From: Phycisphaerales bacterium | GTDB taxonomy: Bacteria > Planctomycetota > Phycisphaerae > SM23-33 | Assembly (NCBI GenBank): GCA_018644725.1 | Contig: JABGPZ010000065.1 | Coordinates: 1-47,497 of the forward strand | Direction: 5' to 3' | Length of the DNA stretch: 47,497 nt | Shown here: positions 34,413-42,849 of the stretch, piece after piece | How the letters are laid out: every line of letters starts with the position of its first letter | Numbering within the stretch: the stretch's first letter is position 1 | The notes under the pieces: model-generated | What the model saw: only the letters and a program-made list of their open reading frames with translations | Databases searched by the model: none | Told to the model about the DNA's origin: nothing | Position numbers and translations under genes: made by a program

Positions 34413-36818
34413 ATGCCATACCGATTCGGAACGAAAACCGTATTACTCGCGCTGCTTACTGTAACCATGGCCGGCATGACCTGTCTTGCCAACGAGTTGA
34501 GTTTTACAACAACCAAGACGGGACGGATTCGTGAGTTCAAAGTGAAAAAAGGCGACAAGGTGGTGTCTGTGCCATTTCGAACCGATGCCACCGGAACCTC
34601 ATGGTATATTCGGGACAAGGCGGGAGAGAAGAAAACGGTCATCCTGAGAAAAGCCCGCCATTCCGAAAACTATATTGGTAAGGTGGGTGATGTTAATTTC
34701 GCTTTAGGCTATACGGTCGAGGGCGAGAGGCTGAAAATTACGGCGACGATACGAAATAACGGAGAAACAGAATTCAAACCCATGACCGCCGGGTTGCATA
34801 TTGGTGTTGACAGTTTTCAGCCAAAATATCCCGAATGGAACGACAAGCTGGTCCCCAAGGCGATGCGGTGTGAGCCAACCCACCACTGGGGACACGCCTT
34901 AAGTCCCAATGGGCAAATCCTCGGCTGGGTGTGCCCGTCGCCGGTGGCCTCCTATACCATTGAGTATGCCAGAGGCCCGGGGCTCAAGGGGATCTATACG
35001 GCCAATATCGATTTCATCAATCAGCTGCCTTTGCCCTCGCGTCATCCGCAGAACTTGAGTGTTCTCAAGTCAGGCGAAACAAAAACCTGGGAAGTGTATC
35101 TGATGGAAATCGATTCCCTGAAGGATGTAAAATCCAAACTGGCCAATTCCGGAGAGGTGCCGATTTTTGATGCGGAGTATTACACGATCGCTCCGAACCA
35201 GGAAACGCGGGTGACGATTTTTGGCCCGAAGGTAAAGACGTTGTTGGTAACCAACTCACAAGGGAAAGAGATCACTCTCTCGCCGGTTACAATTGAAAAT
35301 GGAAAAACAGAGTACGCGTTCAAACAAGAAACCCCGGAGCTGTACACGTTTCGGGCGGAATGCGAAAACGGAAAAATTGCGGAAGGATCGATCTTTGTCC
35401 GTCACCCGTGGTCGTGGTACCTCAAGCGCGCAAGAATTGAGGGGTTGCGGGTTCAACCGACGCGGAGTCATCACGCCGAGTGTGTCTTGCCGTTCTACAG
35501 CTATTTCCTGGCGAGAAAACATTTTCCCGATGCGAACTTGGACAAGCAGTGCGAAGACGTGTTCCAGAAGATCTTCCCGCTGCATTACGATTTCGAAAAG
35601 AAAAAGCTGAAGATTGACTTTCGGACGCAGGACACGCCGTATTGGGCGTCCATCCTGACGGATCGATACGCCGCCACAGGCGACGAGAAGGACCTGGAGT
35701 ACGCTTCGAACCTGCTGGACTTTTTGATGACACGGCAGGACGAAGGCGGTGGGTACTATCGCTATACCTTCGGGCTGAGGAACGAACGAAAGGGCAAAGT
35801 GCTCTACACCAGTGTTGGCTATATGGCAAAAGCGGCCATGGAGGTCTTGGAGGCAGAAAAGAAGCTTGCCGAGACTTCGCCCGTATGGAAGGCGCGTTAT
35901 GAGCGGCACAAAAAGTCGATCGACAGAGCTCTCGCGCACCTGCTTAGCAAGGGCGGTGATCTGGAGACCGAGGGCCGTCAGATGTATGAAGACGGTATGA
36001 TCTCCTGCTCCATGAGCCAGCTGGCGTTCTATGCACTGAAAAGCGAGAATGACCAAGAGCGGGAAAAATTCCTCAAGGGCGCGGAATACCTGTTCGAAGG
36101 CCACCGCAGCTTGACGTTGAATCTTCATCCAGACGCGCGAGTCAACGGCTCGACGATCCGGTACTGGGAAACTTGGCCGACGATCTGTCTCCGCGCGTTC
36201 AATTACAACTCTCCCTGCGGCTGGTCCGCCTGGAAACTGTACGGAGACTACTACCTCTACCTGCTCACCGGCGAAGAGCACTACCTGCGCGATGCCTTTA
36301 ATGGATTGGGCGCATGTGTTCAGTTGATCGACCACACCAGCGGCCGTCTTCGCTGGGGGTTTACTCCGGAACCATTTATTTACACGAAATATCCCGTAAA
36401 AGCAAAAACACCCACCGCAGAAAAAGAGCACGACTGGGTGACAGGGGTTCGCGGGGAAGAGTATTTCGAACAGATTTCTGACTGGAATAGAACCAAGCCG
36501 ATTTGGAGAGAAAAGTGGGGCGTCGACAACTTCCCGCACGAAATCTTCAAGTGCATGGAGGAGTTCGCTCTATGCAATGCGTATGTGATCGAACGGGAAG
36601 ATGGTACGGTTGTTGGGTATAACTGCGAGGTGACAAATGAAAACGGAACCCTTCGCATTCTCCCCCTGGAAAAGGAAACCTGCCGGATTCATCTCAACTT
36701 GAAGAAAGCGTCTTCGATCCATCTTGAGATCATGGGCAAGACGATCAAAGGGACATATAAAAAAGGCATGCAATGGATCGGACCGGGCGGTGCTCCCAAA
36801 GAGGTGTTGCCGCTGTAA
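34413..36818 (+). CDS. Secreted protein with glycosidase-like alpha/alpha-barrel region
   Basis: An 801-aa protein with a signal peptide (to about residue 26, CLANE). An N-terminal beta-rich part (about 30-320) is followed by a helical region with the repeating layout of six-hairpin (alpha/alpha)6 glycosidases or lyases (YWASILTDRYAATGD, YASNLLDFLMTRQDEGGGYYRYTFG, LYTSVGYMAKAAMEVL, YLYLLTGEEHYLRDAFNGL). No catalytic residues can be named, so polysaccharide degradation is only probable. The start has a strong AAGGAGG. The gene appears lower in G+C than its neighbours and may have been acquired. It ends 95 bp before the tmRNA remnant. Confidence 0.65.
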   Translation: MPYRFGTKTVLLALLTVTMAGMTCLANELSFTTTKTGRIREFKVKKGDKVVSVPFRTDATGTSWYIRDKAGEKKTVILRKARHSENYIGKVGDVNFALGYTVEGERLKITATIRNNGETEFKPMTAGLHIGVDSFQPKYPEWNDKLVPKAMRCEPTHHWGHALSPNGQILGWVCPSPVASYTIEYARGPGLKGIYTANIDFINQLPLPSRHPQNLSVLKSGETKTWEVYLMEIDSLKDVKSKLANSGEVPIFDAEYYTIAPNQETRVTIFGPKVKTLLVTNSQGKEITLSPVTIENGKTEYAFKQETPELYTFRAECENGKIAEGSIFVRHPWSWYLKRARIEGLRVQPTRSHHAECVLPFYSYFLARKHFPDANLDKQCEDVFQKIFPLHYDFEKKKLKIDFRTQDTPYWASILTDRYAATGDEKDLEYASNLLDFLMTRQDEGGGYYRYTFGLRNERKGKVLYTSVGYMAKAAMEVLEAEKKLAETSPVWKARYERHKKSIDRALAHLLSKGGDLETEGRQMYEDGMISCSMSQLAFYALKSENDQEREKFLKGAEYLFEGHRSLTLNLHPDARVNGSTIRYWETWPTICLRAFNYNSPCGWSAWKLYGDYYLYLLTGEEHYLRDAFNGLGACVQLIDHTSGRLRWGFTPEPFIYTKYPVKAKTPTAEKEHDWVTGVRGEEYFEQISDWNRTKPIWREKWGVDNFPHEIFKCMEEFALCNAYVIEREDGTVVGYNCEVTNENGTLRILPLEKETCRIHLNLKKASSIHLEIMGKTIKGTYKKGMQWIGPGGAPKEVLPL

Positions 36819-36875
36819 CGGATTCAAGATTGGGGATTGCGCATCGCGGCGGTTTGCACGGGGTTCGGTCTCCAA

Positions 36876-36912
36876 TTGAAAAAAAGAACCCGGCAGAAGC
36901 CAAGTTCTTTTC
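36876..36912 (-). terminator. Native terminator of the disrupted tmRNA gene
   Basis: On the minus strand, directly after the tmRNA 3' end, AGAACTTGGC pairs along its length (two G-U) with GCCGGGTTCT around TTCT, followed by seven T. Confidence 0.75.
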
Positions 36913-36913
36913 G

Positions 36914-36940
36914 TGGAGCTGCGGGGACTCGAACCCCGCA
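36914..36940 (-). other. Displaced 3' end of tmRNA (ssrA), attachment site at the element's left end
   Basis: On the minus strand this reads as a T-arm (CGGGG, TTCGAGT, CCCCG) followed by CAGCTCCA, the hallmark 3' end of bacterial tmRNA; E. coli ssrA ends CCAGCTCCACCA. No matching tmRNA 5' half is found in the next few hundred bases, so only the 3' tip remains here together with its terminator. This is the expected remnant when an element integrates into the ssrA 3' end; the intact gene should lie at the other end, beyond this window. Confidence 0.7.
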
Positions 36941-37033
36941 AGGGGGTTTTTGTAACTTTTTAGTAATCAACATGTTACGCGCACAAGTCGCTTTGGGTGC
37001 TTGAGTTAAATTCATCGCTATGATCTCAGAAAA

Positions 37034-37093
37034 TCTTCAATATTCTTCAATTTTTGCCCAAATTCTAGTTTTGTGAAACCATTTTGTGAAACC
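37034..37093 (+). repeat. Direct repeats near the attachment site (possible integrase arm sites)
   Basis: TCTTCAAT occurs at 37034-37041 and 37044-37051. TTTTGTGAAACC occurs at 37069-37080 and again at 37082-37093 with one base between. Their closeness to the attachment site suggests recombinase or excisionase binding sites. The stretch 36941-37319 contains no gene. Confidence 0.45.
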
Positions 37094-37236
37094 TCTCCAG
37101 CAAAGCCCACGGATATTGGCCAAAACCATATCCCTCGATTTGGGGCACCCCCGAGCTTTTCAGCCGATGCCTTCTGGGGTGAAATTGGCCGAAAACTGCC
37201 CTAAAACCGCACCCCTAACACATTCCGAAAAAACAT

Positions 37237-37265
37237 TTGACAGGGGAGACGGTTGCCGATAGAAT
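37237..37265 (+). promoter_or_regulatory. Strong promoter of the 67-aa phage gene
   Basis: TTGACA (37237-37242), 17-nt spacer, TAGAAT (37260-37265). Confidence 0.75.
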
Positions 37266-37319
37266 CTGCTGCTCAAGGAAGATGAATCGGCCAGGGATCA
37301 GCCGTACAAAAGGACGCAG

Positions 37320-37523
37320 ATGATGGACCAAAACGAATTGCGCACAGAGGATGTGCGGAGCGATGTAGCGAATGAAACTCTTACCTCTAAAAAGCTTACA
37401 GCCAAGGAAAAACAGCAACTCGCCACTTATATCAACGCGGGGAACCTGATTTATAATACGCAGACCAAGGGGCTTCGGATTACCCTGAATATCTGGGAAG
37501 CCTTTGAAAAACACAGGGGCTGA
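37320..37523 (+). CDS. Small phage protein of unknown function
   Basis: A 67-aa, charged, probably helical protein (SKKLTAKEKQQLATYIN in the middle). It has its own strong promoter and an AAGGA site, and ends 3 nt before the convergent repressor gene. Expression opposite a repressor would suit an early regulator or anti-repressor, but no domain is recognised. Confidence 0.55.
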   Translation: MMDQNELRTEDVRSDVANETLTSKKLTAKEKQQLATYINAGNLIYNTQTKGLRITLNIWEAFEKHRG

Positions 37524-37526
37524 CCT

Positions 37527-37874
37527 TTACTCGTCGCCCTCTTTTTCACGCCGGGCGAGTTCTCTAGCGACCATGCCGAGAATTTCGGCACGGACGTGCT
37601 CGGGTTGCCCTGCGATCAGCTGGTTGAGACGTTCTGTGTACATATCTTGGATCACATCTGTGGCCAGTTCTTCGCCGATGAGTTCACTGGCACTGACCTC
37701 GAGCACCTTTGCAATTTTTTTGATATTGGCCATTCGTGCGGGCTGACCATTTTTGATTCGGGACAGTGTGGTGCCCGTGATCCCGATCATCTTCGCAATT
37801 TCCCCTTCGGTAGAGGGATGCTGGTGGAGCAGGGCTGCTAGCCTGGCCGTATTAACGTTGTGTCCTCGGGGCAT
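37527..37874 (-). CDS. XRE-family phage repressor
   Basis: A 115-aa protein with a Cro/CI-type helix-turn-helix (about residues 20-58: STEGEIAKMIGITGTTLSRI and NGQPARMANIKKIAKVLEV). The C-terminal half is helical and may dimerise (QLIAGQPEHVRAEILGMVARELARR). The start has GGAGACGC upstream. It is divergent from a strong rightward promoter carrying repeated AAAACTAT boxes, so it is probably the lysogeny repressor of this element. Confidence 0.85.
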   Translation of the reverse strand: MPRGHNVNTARLAALLHQHPSTEGEIAKMIGITGTTLSRIKNGQPARMANIKKIAKVLEVSASELIGEELATDVIQDMYTERLNQLIAGQPEHVRAEILGMVARELARREKEGDE

Positions 37875-37890
37875 AATGCGTCTCCATGAA

Positions 37891-37958
37891 AAAACTATAT
37901 TTTCCCATTGACAGGAAGTAGTTTTGCAGTTATATTCTGATTATCGCGTTAAAACTAT
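37891..37958. promoter_or_regulatory. Divergent operator and promoter region of the phage repressor
   Basis: A rightward promoter TTGACA (37908-37913), 17-nt spacer, TATATT (37931-37936). Three copies of one box surround it: AAAACTAT at 37891-37898 and 37951-37958, and the inverted form GTAGTTTT at 37918-37925 inside the spacer. The first copy overlaps a TATAGT that could be the repressor's own -10 box. This matches the operator layout of lambdoid switches. Confidence 0.65.
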
Positions 37959-38383
37959 AAGCGTGTTCGTTGGATGATAGGTTCAACGGTCGGTTTTTTG
38001 AGAAGCCAGAACAGCGGAAGAGTTTGAAAGATTCCTTCTTTGGATCGATCAAAATCCCCTCATCGGGGAATTTCGCTGCCTTATGTAAAGGAATTGTAGC
38101 ATAGGCACCTTTACGACGCAATATAAATCTGGAGTAAATCAAAAAATACAATAACACAATAAACCATGTTGCCCCGGCCGAAATTCGGCCCAAGCTGTTC
38201 TGAAACATAAGGCACACGAGTCTTCATCTCGTCGCGCGGCCGTCAATTGATGGCCGCTTCTCCAAGCCCCGTCAGTTCAGAACCTGGCGGGGCTTTTTAT
38301 CGCCAACCGGATCAGAACCCGGTTAGGGCGGCGGGAGTCCTAAGCTCCCGTCGCCCGAGGCGACCTTTACCGTAGGAGACAGA
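37959..38383 (+). other. Structured phage leader with terminator (38265-38298)
   Basis: No convincing gene. A near-palindrome GCGGCC...GGCCGC spans 38236-38257. A strong terminator follows: AGCCCCGTCA (38265-38274) with TGGCGGGGCT (38285-38294) and a T-run. Three further hairpins lie between it and the next gene: AACCGG/CCGGTT (38305-38324), CGGGAG/CTCCCG (about 38332-38349) and CGCC/GGCG (about 38351-38362). Transcripts from 37936 would need to pass the terminator, so antitermination or a short RNA is possible. Confidence 0.5.
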
Positions 38384-38620
38384 ATGAATCATCAAGAACA
38401 ACTCGCGCCCACCGATTCCGCCAACACGGCGGAAATGCCGTATCAGGTCACCGTCCCCGCCGTCGTAAGCACCGCCGACATTGCGGCTTGGTTCGGCATT
38501 ACGAGGACGAAGGCCTACCAACTGCTGACGAAGATGCGGGCGGCGGGCCTGAAAACCATCGGCATGCGCGGCCGTTACTTCTCGGCTGACGTGCGGAAGT
38601 TCGCCACCAAAATTGGCTGA
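38384..38620 (+). CDS. Excisionase-like helix-turn-helix protein
   Basis: A 78-aa protein with a winged-helix/MerR-like motif near residues 28-62 (VSTADIAAWFGITRTKAYQL followed by LTKMRAAGLKTIGMRGRYFS). This is the form of phage excisionases and small DNA-binding regulators. GTAGGAGA precedes the ATG. It begins the rightward early gene cluster. Confidence 0.7.
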   Translation: MNHQEQLAPTDSANTAEMPYQVTVPAVVSTADIAAWFGITRTKAYQLLTKMRAAGLKTIGMRGRYFSADVRKFATKIG

Positions 38621-38652
38621 CACACCATTCAACGATAGACGAAAGGATCATC

Positions 38653-39138
38653 ATGAACTGGAACGCAAACGACACCACGCAGCTTGTCCGTGCTGCGCTG
38701 ATCGACCGGCAGGGCTCGGACGCGGTCGCAAAGATTTTCAACACCTCCGCAGAAGAGTGCGGCCGACGGCTGATCGAGCTGGCGGATATGACGGTCGAAG
38801 AACTCGGCCGAATCATCCCGCCGGATTGCATCTTAGCTGTCCACAAATGGGCCGCAAGCAAAGAAAATGCTCGTCTGCACGAACACATAGAGTTAGCTCC
38901 CGACGAGGAAATTCCCCCGGCCGAAGAACTGGCAGTCGCACCGGAGCCGATCACGGCCGGGCCTGCCCAGGTCGTGCGTGTTATCGAAGAGGCCTCCGCG
39001 AAAGTCGCGGGCCGTGGCGCGGTGTGCTGCTCGTTTTGTTGCGGGGCGAAGGTGACGATTTACAAGGATTGCCATTTCTCGCAAACGATCATTGTGCAAA
39101 CTGGAAACGAACCGGTCGCTGATGCCGTGATGACCTAG
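38653..39138 (+). CDS. Phage protein of unknown function with CC-x2-CC motif
   Basis: A 161-aa protein in the early cluster. The N-terminal part is helical and acidic; the C-terminal part has CCSFCCGAK and a later Cys (KDCHFS), perhaps a zinc-binding knuckle. GAAAGGATCATC precedes the ATG. No family is recognised. Confidence 0.6.
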   Translation: MNWNANDTTQLVRAALIDRQGSDAVAKIFNTSAEECGRRLIELADMTVEELGRIIPPDCILAVHKWAASKENARLHEHIELAPDEEIPPAEELAVAPEPITAGPAQVVRVIEEASAKVAGRGAVCCSFCCGAKVTIYKDCHFSQTIIVQTGNEPVADAVMT

Positions 39139-39429
39139 CCCGCGTCTTGGGCCTGTAGTCGGTCGGGGCGGAAACGTCCCGGCTGGCTTTTACGGCGGAG
39201 CGGGGAACGATTTGATCCCTGAATCTGAACCTTCCGGGCTGGGCGGTCCAGCCTGCCTCGTTCCGCCGCGCAATAATTTTGAGCATCGTGCTCACCTACG
39301 AAGGATTCTCACAATTGCATGGGATTGATTTCCATGCGCACAGATAACTCGCTTCGGCGGCGGGGCGGGGGAGGTCGGGACACCACTGGCCAAACCTGTC
39401 CCCGCCAGCCGCTTTGAAAAGGAGATGCA
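39139..39429 (+). other. Intergenic region with hairpins
   Basis: No gene is seen. GGCTGG and CCAGCC form a perfect stem at 39237-39253, and GGAACGA (39204-39210) can pair with TCGTTCC (39258-39264) around it. No T-run follows; it may be a structured leader of the exonuclease gene. Confidence 0.35.
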
Positions 39430-40125
39430 ATGAAGACCACGTCGAACCACGCCCGGCCGGATTGGCTGATGATTGAACCTGAGGCGGGGTACCACGCCAA
39501 AACCCATCGTGGGGAGTTCCTCAGTTCGGGCCTCCTGAAAGAAGCCCTTCGCGGCGGGCGGTTTGCTTATCAAGCGAAGCTCACCGCATATGGCGCAGGC
39601 GAAACCTTTGACAGCCGGGCGTTTCGGATCGGCCGACTAGTTCACGCCGCGACCCTTGAAGGGTACGAGGCCTATGAACGGGAACTCGTTCGCCAGGGCT
39701 ACGCCGGGACGACGATGACTGACCAGCAGCTCGCGCGAATGAGTGCCGAGCTTGTTCATGCCGACCGCCTCGCGGGATCCCTTCTCGCTGATGGCTGGGC
39801 GGAGGGGGTTGTCGAGACCACGCTCCACGGTCTGCCGTGTCACGCGCGAATCGATTGGTTCAACCCCTACGCAGGAATAGTTGATCTAAAAACCACCCGG
39901 AGCCTCGACACGTTTGAGGCGGATATGATCCGCTATGGCTATCTCCACCAGCTCGCGTTTTACCGCGCTCTCGTCGAGGTTGTCATTGGCATTGCGGTCC
40001 CGTGCAAGATCATCGCCATCGAAAAATCGGTCTACCCCCGCGTCAAGGTCTACAACATCGATCCCGCCCGGATCGACGCGGCCGCTGCCGAAAACACCCG
40101 CGCCATCAAGGAGCTTGTGGCCTGA
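39430..40125 (+). CDS. RecE/exonuclease VIII-like PD-(D/E)XK nuclease
   Basis: A 231-aa phage recombination nuclease. The fold is recognised from FRIGRLVHAATLEG near the start, HARIDWF, the catalytic VDLKTT (D-x-K, about residue 151) and HQLAFY, the Q-x3-Y motif of RecB-like nucleases (DUF3799-type). Such enzymes resect double-stranded ends for single-strand annealing. AAAAGGAGATGC precedes the ATG. No annealing protein is recognised beside it. The stop is separated from the next ATG by one base. Confidence 0.82.
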   Translation: MKTTSNHARPDWLMIEPEAGYHAKTHRGEFLSSGLLKEALRGGRFAYQAKLTAYGAGETFDSRAFRIGRLVHAATLEGYEAYERELVRQGYAGTTMTDQQLARMSAELVHADRLAGSLLADGWAEGVVETTLHGLPCHARIDWFNPYAGIVDLKTTRSLDTFEADMIRYGYLHQLAFYRALVEVVIGIAVPCKIIAIEKSVYPRVKVYNIDPARIDAAAAENTRAIKELVA

Positions 40126-40126
40126 G

Positions 40127-41014
40127 ATGAAACCTCAGTTGTTCAAATTGTTTGACATCATCAGTCCAATGTCATTTTCACAGACGACCAAGATGGTCCT
40201 GCTGTATTACGCGAACCGCGCTAATAAGGCTTCGTGTGCCTATCCCTCTGTAGAGACAATTGCAAGGCAGATTAACGCCAGCGAGTCGCAGGTGGAAAAG
40301 TCTCGTGCTTTACTTGTCAAGCAGGGGATTTTGCGCAAAGATCATACCTACAAGCGTCCAGGCTGCTACGAAATTATCTGGGTCAATATTTGTCCTTCTC
40401 TCGCGGAATATTCGGAGGAAGAAATTCGCACTATCTGCGATTTGGATTCGCAAAATATGCCAATTGAAATAGCAGAATCTGCGATTGAAAATAGCATTAT
40501 CTGCGATTCAAGTTCGCAGAATCTGCGATTGGAAGTAGCAGAATCTGCGATTTCAAAAACTTGTATAAGGAAGAACCAGAACAATGAACCAGTACAAGAA
40601 TTAGTACATGAACCAGTACAGTGCAAGAGAGAGAAGAAATCAAAGTTTTCAAAGCGGAAGAGGGATGCGTATTTCGACCGGTTCTGGAAACTCTACCCCC
40701 GCAAGGTCTCCAAGCAAACAGCACGTCGTAAGTTCGAGACGATCATCGAGACCGTCGAACCCGAAATCATTATCGCCGCAGTCGAAAAACAGCGCGAGAC
40801 AATTTGGGCGGATCGGCTTGGCACACCCGAGGAGCAATTCATCAAGCACCCCAGTACCTGGCTCAATGGCGGATGTTGGGAGGACGAATATTCACCCCCT
40901 CCGTCGTTGTCCGATTCTACGCCCAACTCGTCCGCGCCGCTGAGTATCGCCGAGCGTGCCGCCCGGATGATCGATAGTCGAACCGCTGCTTCCAACTTTG
41001 CCCAGAAAGGTTGA
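40127..41014 (+). CDS. Phage replication initiator-like helix-turn-helix protein
   Basis: A 295-aa protein. The N-terminal winged helix-turn-helix (SFSQTTKMVLLYYANRANKA, PSVETIARQINASESQVEKS, ALLVKQGILRK) resembles initiator or replisome-organiser proteins such as lambda O. The middle is encoded by six 22-bp iterons and contains 22-residue repeats (DSQNMPIEIAESAIE and SSQNLRLEVAESAIS). The C-terminal half (FWKLYPRKVSKQTARRKFE) is of the type found after replication helix-turn-helix domains. The start ATG lies one base after the exonuclease stop. Confidence 0.7.
   Translation: MKPQLFKLFDIISPMSFSQTTKMVLLYYANRANKASCAYPSVETIARQINASESQVEKSRALLVKQGILRKDHTYKRPGCYEIIWVNICPSLAEYSEEEIRTICDLDSQNMPIEIAESAIENSIICDSSSQNLRLEVAESAISKTCIRKNQNNEPVQELVHEPVQCKREKKSKFSKRKRDAYFDRFWKLYPRKVSKQTARRKFETIIETVEPEIIIAAVEKQRETIWADRLGTPEEQFIKHPSTWLNGGCWEDEYSPPPSLSDSTPNSSAPLSIAERAARMIDSRTAASNFAQKG
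40433..40564 (+). repeat. Six tandem 22-bp iterons, probable replication origin
   Basis: Six consecutive 22-bp units start at 40433, 40455, 40477, 40499, 40521 and 40543. Five begin with exact ATCTGCGATT; the second is degenerate (ATATGCCAAT). Many end in GCAGA or GCA. An A-rich stretch follows, with two GAACCAGTACA copies. The unit length is not a multiple of 3, so selection acts on the DNA and not only on the protein. The placement inside the initiator gene is as in the lambda origin. Confidence 0.75.
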
Positions 41015-41016
41015 CC

Positions 41017-41505
41017 ATGAACGAAGAACAAAACCAACAGTCGCCCAAAGAAATAGTCGCTTACATCGAGTCGATCTTTCCTCGCTGGATAGCCACCGAG
41101 GCAGAAATTGAAATCTGGATTGAGACCATTGAAGCGATCAAAAGCCCGACGGTCTGGATTGAGGCCGTCAAAGAGCACTACAAAGCCAGTCCGTACAACC
41201 AGCCCAAGATTGCCAAAATCCTGGAGTTCTATCGTCAGCGGAATCATGGCGCGGAGAAGCGGGAAGTAAAAATCGGCCGTACCGGAATCTCCATCCGTTG
41301 CGTGGAACCGCCGCCGGGCAAGTCGAGCTATCTGAAATTCGAGCGTGAGCTGATCTTCCCGTGCGAGGATCAAATCCCCGGCGACCGCAATGAGCTTCGC
41401 CGCATTGCTGAGAACATGCGGGATTTCCACCAGCAAACCTATGGCGGCCGTTGGATGGTTTTCTGGCCCACCGAGGAATCAGATTACACCTACAGGGGAC
41501 TGTAA
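41017..41505 (+). CDS. Phage protein of unknown function
   Basis: A 162-aa protein, two bases after the initiator gene stop, with AGAAAGG upstream of the ATG. The N-terminal part is helical (PKEIVAYIESIFPRWIATE, AVKEHYKASPYNQPKIAKI), the rest mixed. Its position after an initiator suggests a helicase loader or another replication accessory, but no motif (such as a Walker A) supports that. Confidence 0.6.
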   Translation: MNEEQNQQSPKEIVAYIESIFPRWIATEAEIEIWIETIEAIKSPTVWIEAVKEHYKASPYNQPKIAKILEFYRQRNHGAEKREVKIGRTGISIRCVEPPPGKSSYLKFERELIFPCEDQIPGDRNELRRIAENMRDFHQQTYGGRWMVFWPTEESDYTYRGL

Positions 41506-41509
41506 CACA

Positions 41510-42508
41510 ATGGCAAACTGGAATGACATTACCCCGGAAATGCTACTCGTGAATCACTACTCGCGATTTTCTGAACACACCGCGCAAAGCTACCGCCGCG
41601 CGATGGCGTTGTTCTGCAAGTACATCGAGCAAGCGGTTGACTTAGGCGATGACAAAATTGATGCCGAGGCTGCGACGCGCCGGTTGATGGATTGCGGCCC
41701 GCATCGCGCGAAGTATCACCTCGGGCTGTTCGCCAAGTGGCTTCACACGCAGTGCGGCTATGCCGCCAATACGGTCCGCCCGCGCGTGGCATCAATTCAG
41801 GGATTGATTACTTCCGCGTTTGAGTTGGAGGTGATTGGCTGGCTCGCGCGGATCAAGCTCCCCGCGCCGGTGCCCGTCCGCGATACGCGAGGGCCAGATG
41901 CCGGTGTGGTCCGCGCCTTGCTCACTCACGTTGAATCGGTGGATCGTTTGCGAGCCTGCCGCGATGCCGCCATCATCGGCCTGTTGTTTGAATCCGCGAT
42001 GCGCTGCGACAGCGTGTTGAGCATCGATGTTCAGAATATAGATTTCTACCGGCGGGAAATTAAGGCCAGGCGCAAGGGCTATTGGGGCCAGCTCTTCGAG
42101 TTTTCCATGTCAAAGCGAACCGCGCGGAATCTCCGCCGATGGATTGAGCTGGGTGAAGTGGCCAAGGGCGCGGCGTTTTGCTCGCTGGGCTCACGTCGTC
42201 GCGGGCAGGCAATGAAATACAAGGACGTAAATCGCGCCTTGAAATATTGGGCGAAACAGGCTGGACTTGATGGCCGGTTCACCCCGCACGGCCTGCGGCA
42301 CAGTGGCACGACCGAGCTTCTGAATTGCACCGGGGGGGATGTAACACTCGCGATGAACTATGCCGGTCATCGCGATCCTAAGACGACGATGCTCTATGAC
42401 GACCGTAGGGCGGCGGCCATCTCCGAAGCCGTGGAAATCGTCTCTCGCGGCCTCCTGACGGCGAATGCAAAGCGGACCATCAGGCCCAAAAGAGGGCGGG
42501 GCTCATAA
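41510..42508 (+). CDS. Tyrosine recombinase/integrase
   Basis: A 332-aa site-specific recombinase. The N-terminal SAM-like core-binding domain (SEHTAQSYRRAMALFCKYI) is followed by the catalytic domain with Arg in LLFESAMRCDSVLS, HGLRHSG (H-x2-R), the YAGHRDPKTTMLY block and the nucleophile Tyr in MLYDD. It probably moves the element, although it lies about 4.6 kb from the attachment site, further than usual. There is no ribosome binding site directly before ATG 41510, which lies 4 nt after the previous stop, so coupling is likely. Confidence 0.88.
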   Translation: MANWNDITPEMLLVNHYSRFSEHTAQSYRRAMALFCKYIEQAVDLGDDKIDAEAATRRLMDCGPHRAKYHLGLFAKWLHTQCGYAANTVRPRVASIQGLITSAFELEVIGWLARIKLPAPVPVRDTRGPDAGVVRALLTHVESVDRLRACRDAAIIGLLFESAMRCDSVLSIDVQNIDFYRREIKARRKGYWGQLFEFSMSKRTARNLRRWIELGEVAKGAAFCSLGSRRRGQAMKYKDVNRALKYWAKQAGLDGRFTPHGLRHSGTTELLNCTGGDVTLAMNYAGHRDPKTTMLYDDRRAAAISEAVEIVSRGLLTANAKRTIRPKRGRGS

Positions 42509-42849
42509 CTACTGTGGTGCCCCCCAATCTCTCTTTAGCTGTCGGCCGCTTATTCAGTCTCTAGAAAGGGCTTACAACGAAAAATTGCCCCAAAAATCCA
42601 GAAGGGTCAGCTATTTTGGCTAGGATAAAATACTCAATAAATCCGGGGGCTTCCGGCTCTGCCCAACATCAAGCCTGTATTGCCCCCAAACGCCTCTGCA
42701 TAAACCGGCCCAGCGAGAAAAAGGTACTGTTCCAGAACAAAACCACCATAAGGGCGAGGGGAACAGGGCTGTCCCCGGAGAGACTTTCTTTCCCGCTGCC
42801 GGGCCGAATCAAACCGAACCTCAACCTCCTTTGAAAGGAACAAACGACT
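42509..42849 (+). other. Intergenic region before the ParB-like gene
   Basis: No convincing gene. A TAAAAT near 42627 could be a -10 box. A GAAAGGAACAAACGACT leader gives the ribosome site of the next gene. The codon pattern of the short open frame at 42616-42834 does not look coding. Confidence 0.3.

Noticed and set aside
36941-37300. A complete tmRNA on the minus strand
   Set aside because: No GGGGCTG-like 5' end or tag-peptide region is found upstream of the 3' tip, so only the remnant is present.
37930-38217. 95-codon minus-strand frame with one hydrophobic stretch
   Set aside because: It has no ribosome site, ends inside the repressor operator and opposes a strong rightward promoter. 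It cannot be excluded but is not supported.
42616-42834. 72-codon plus-strand frame before the ParB-like gene
   Set aside because: Composition and lack of a ribosome site do not suggest coding.
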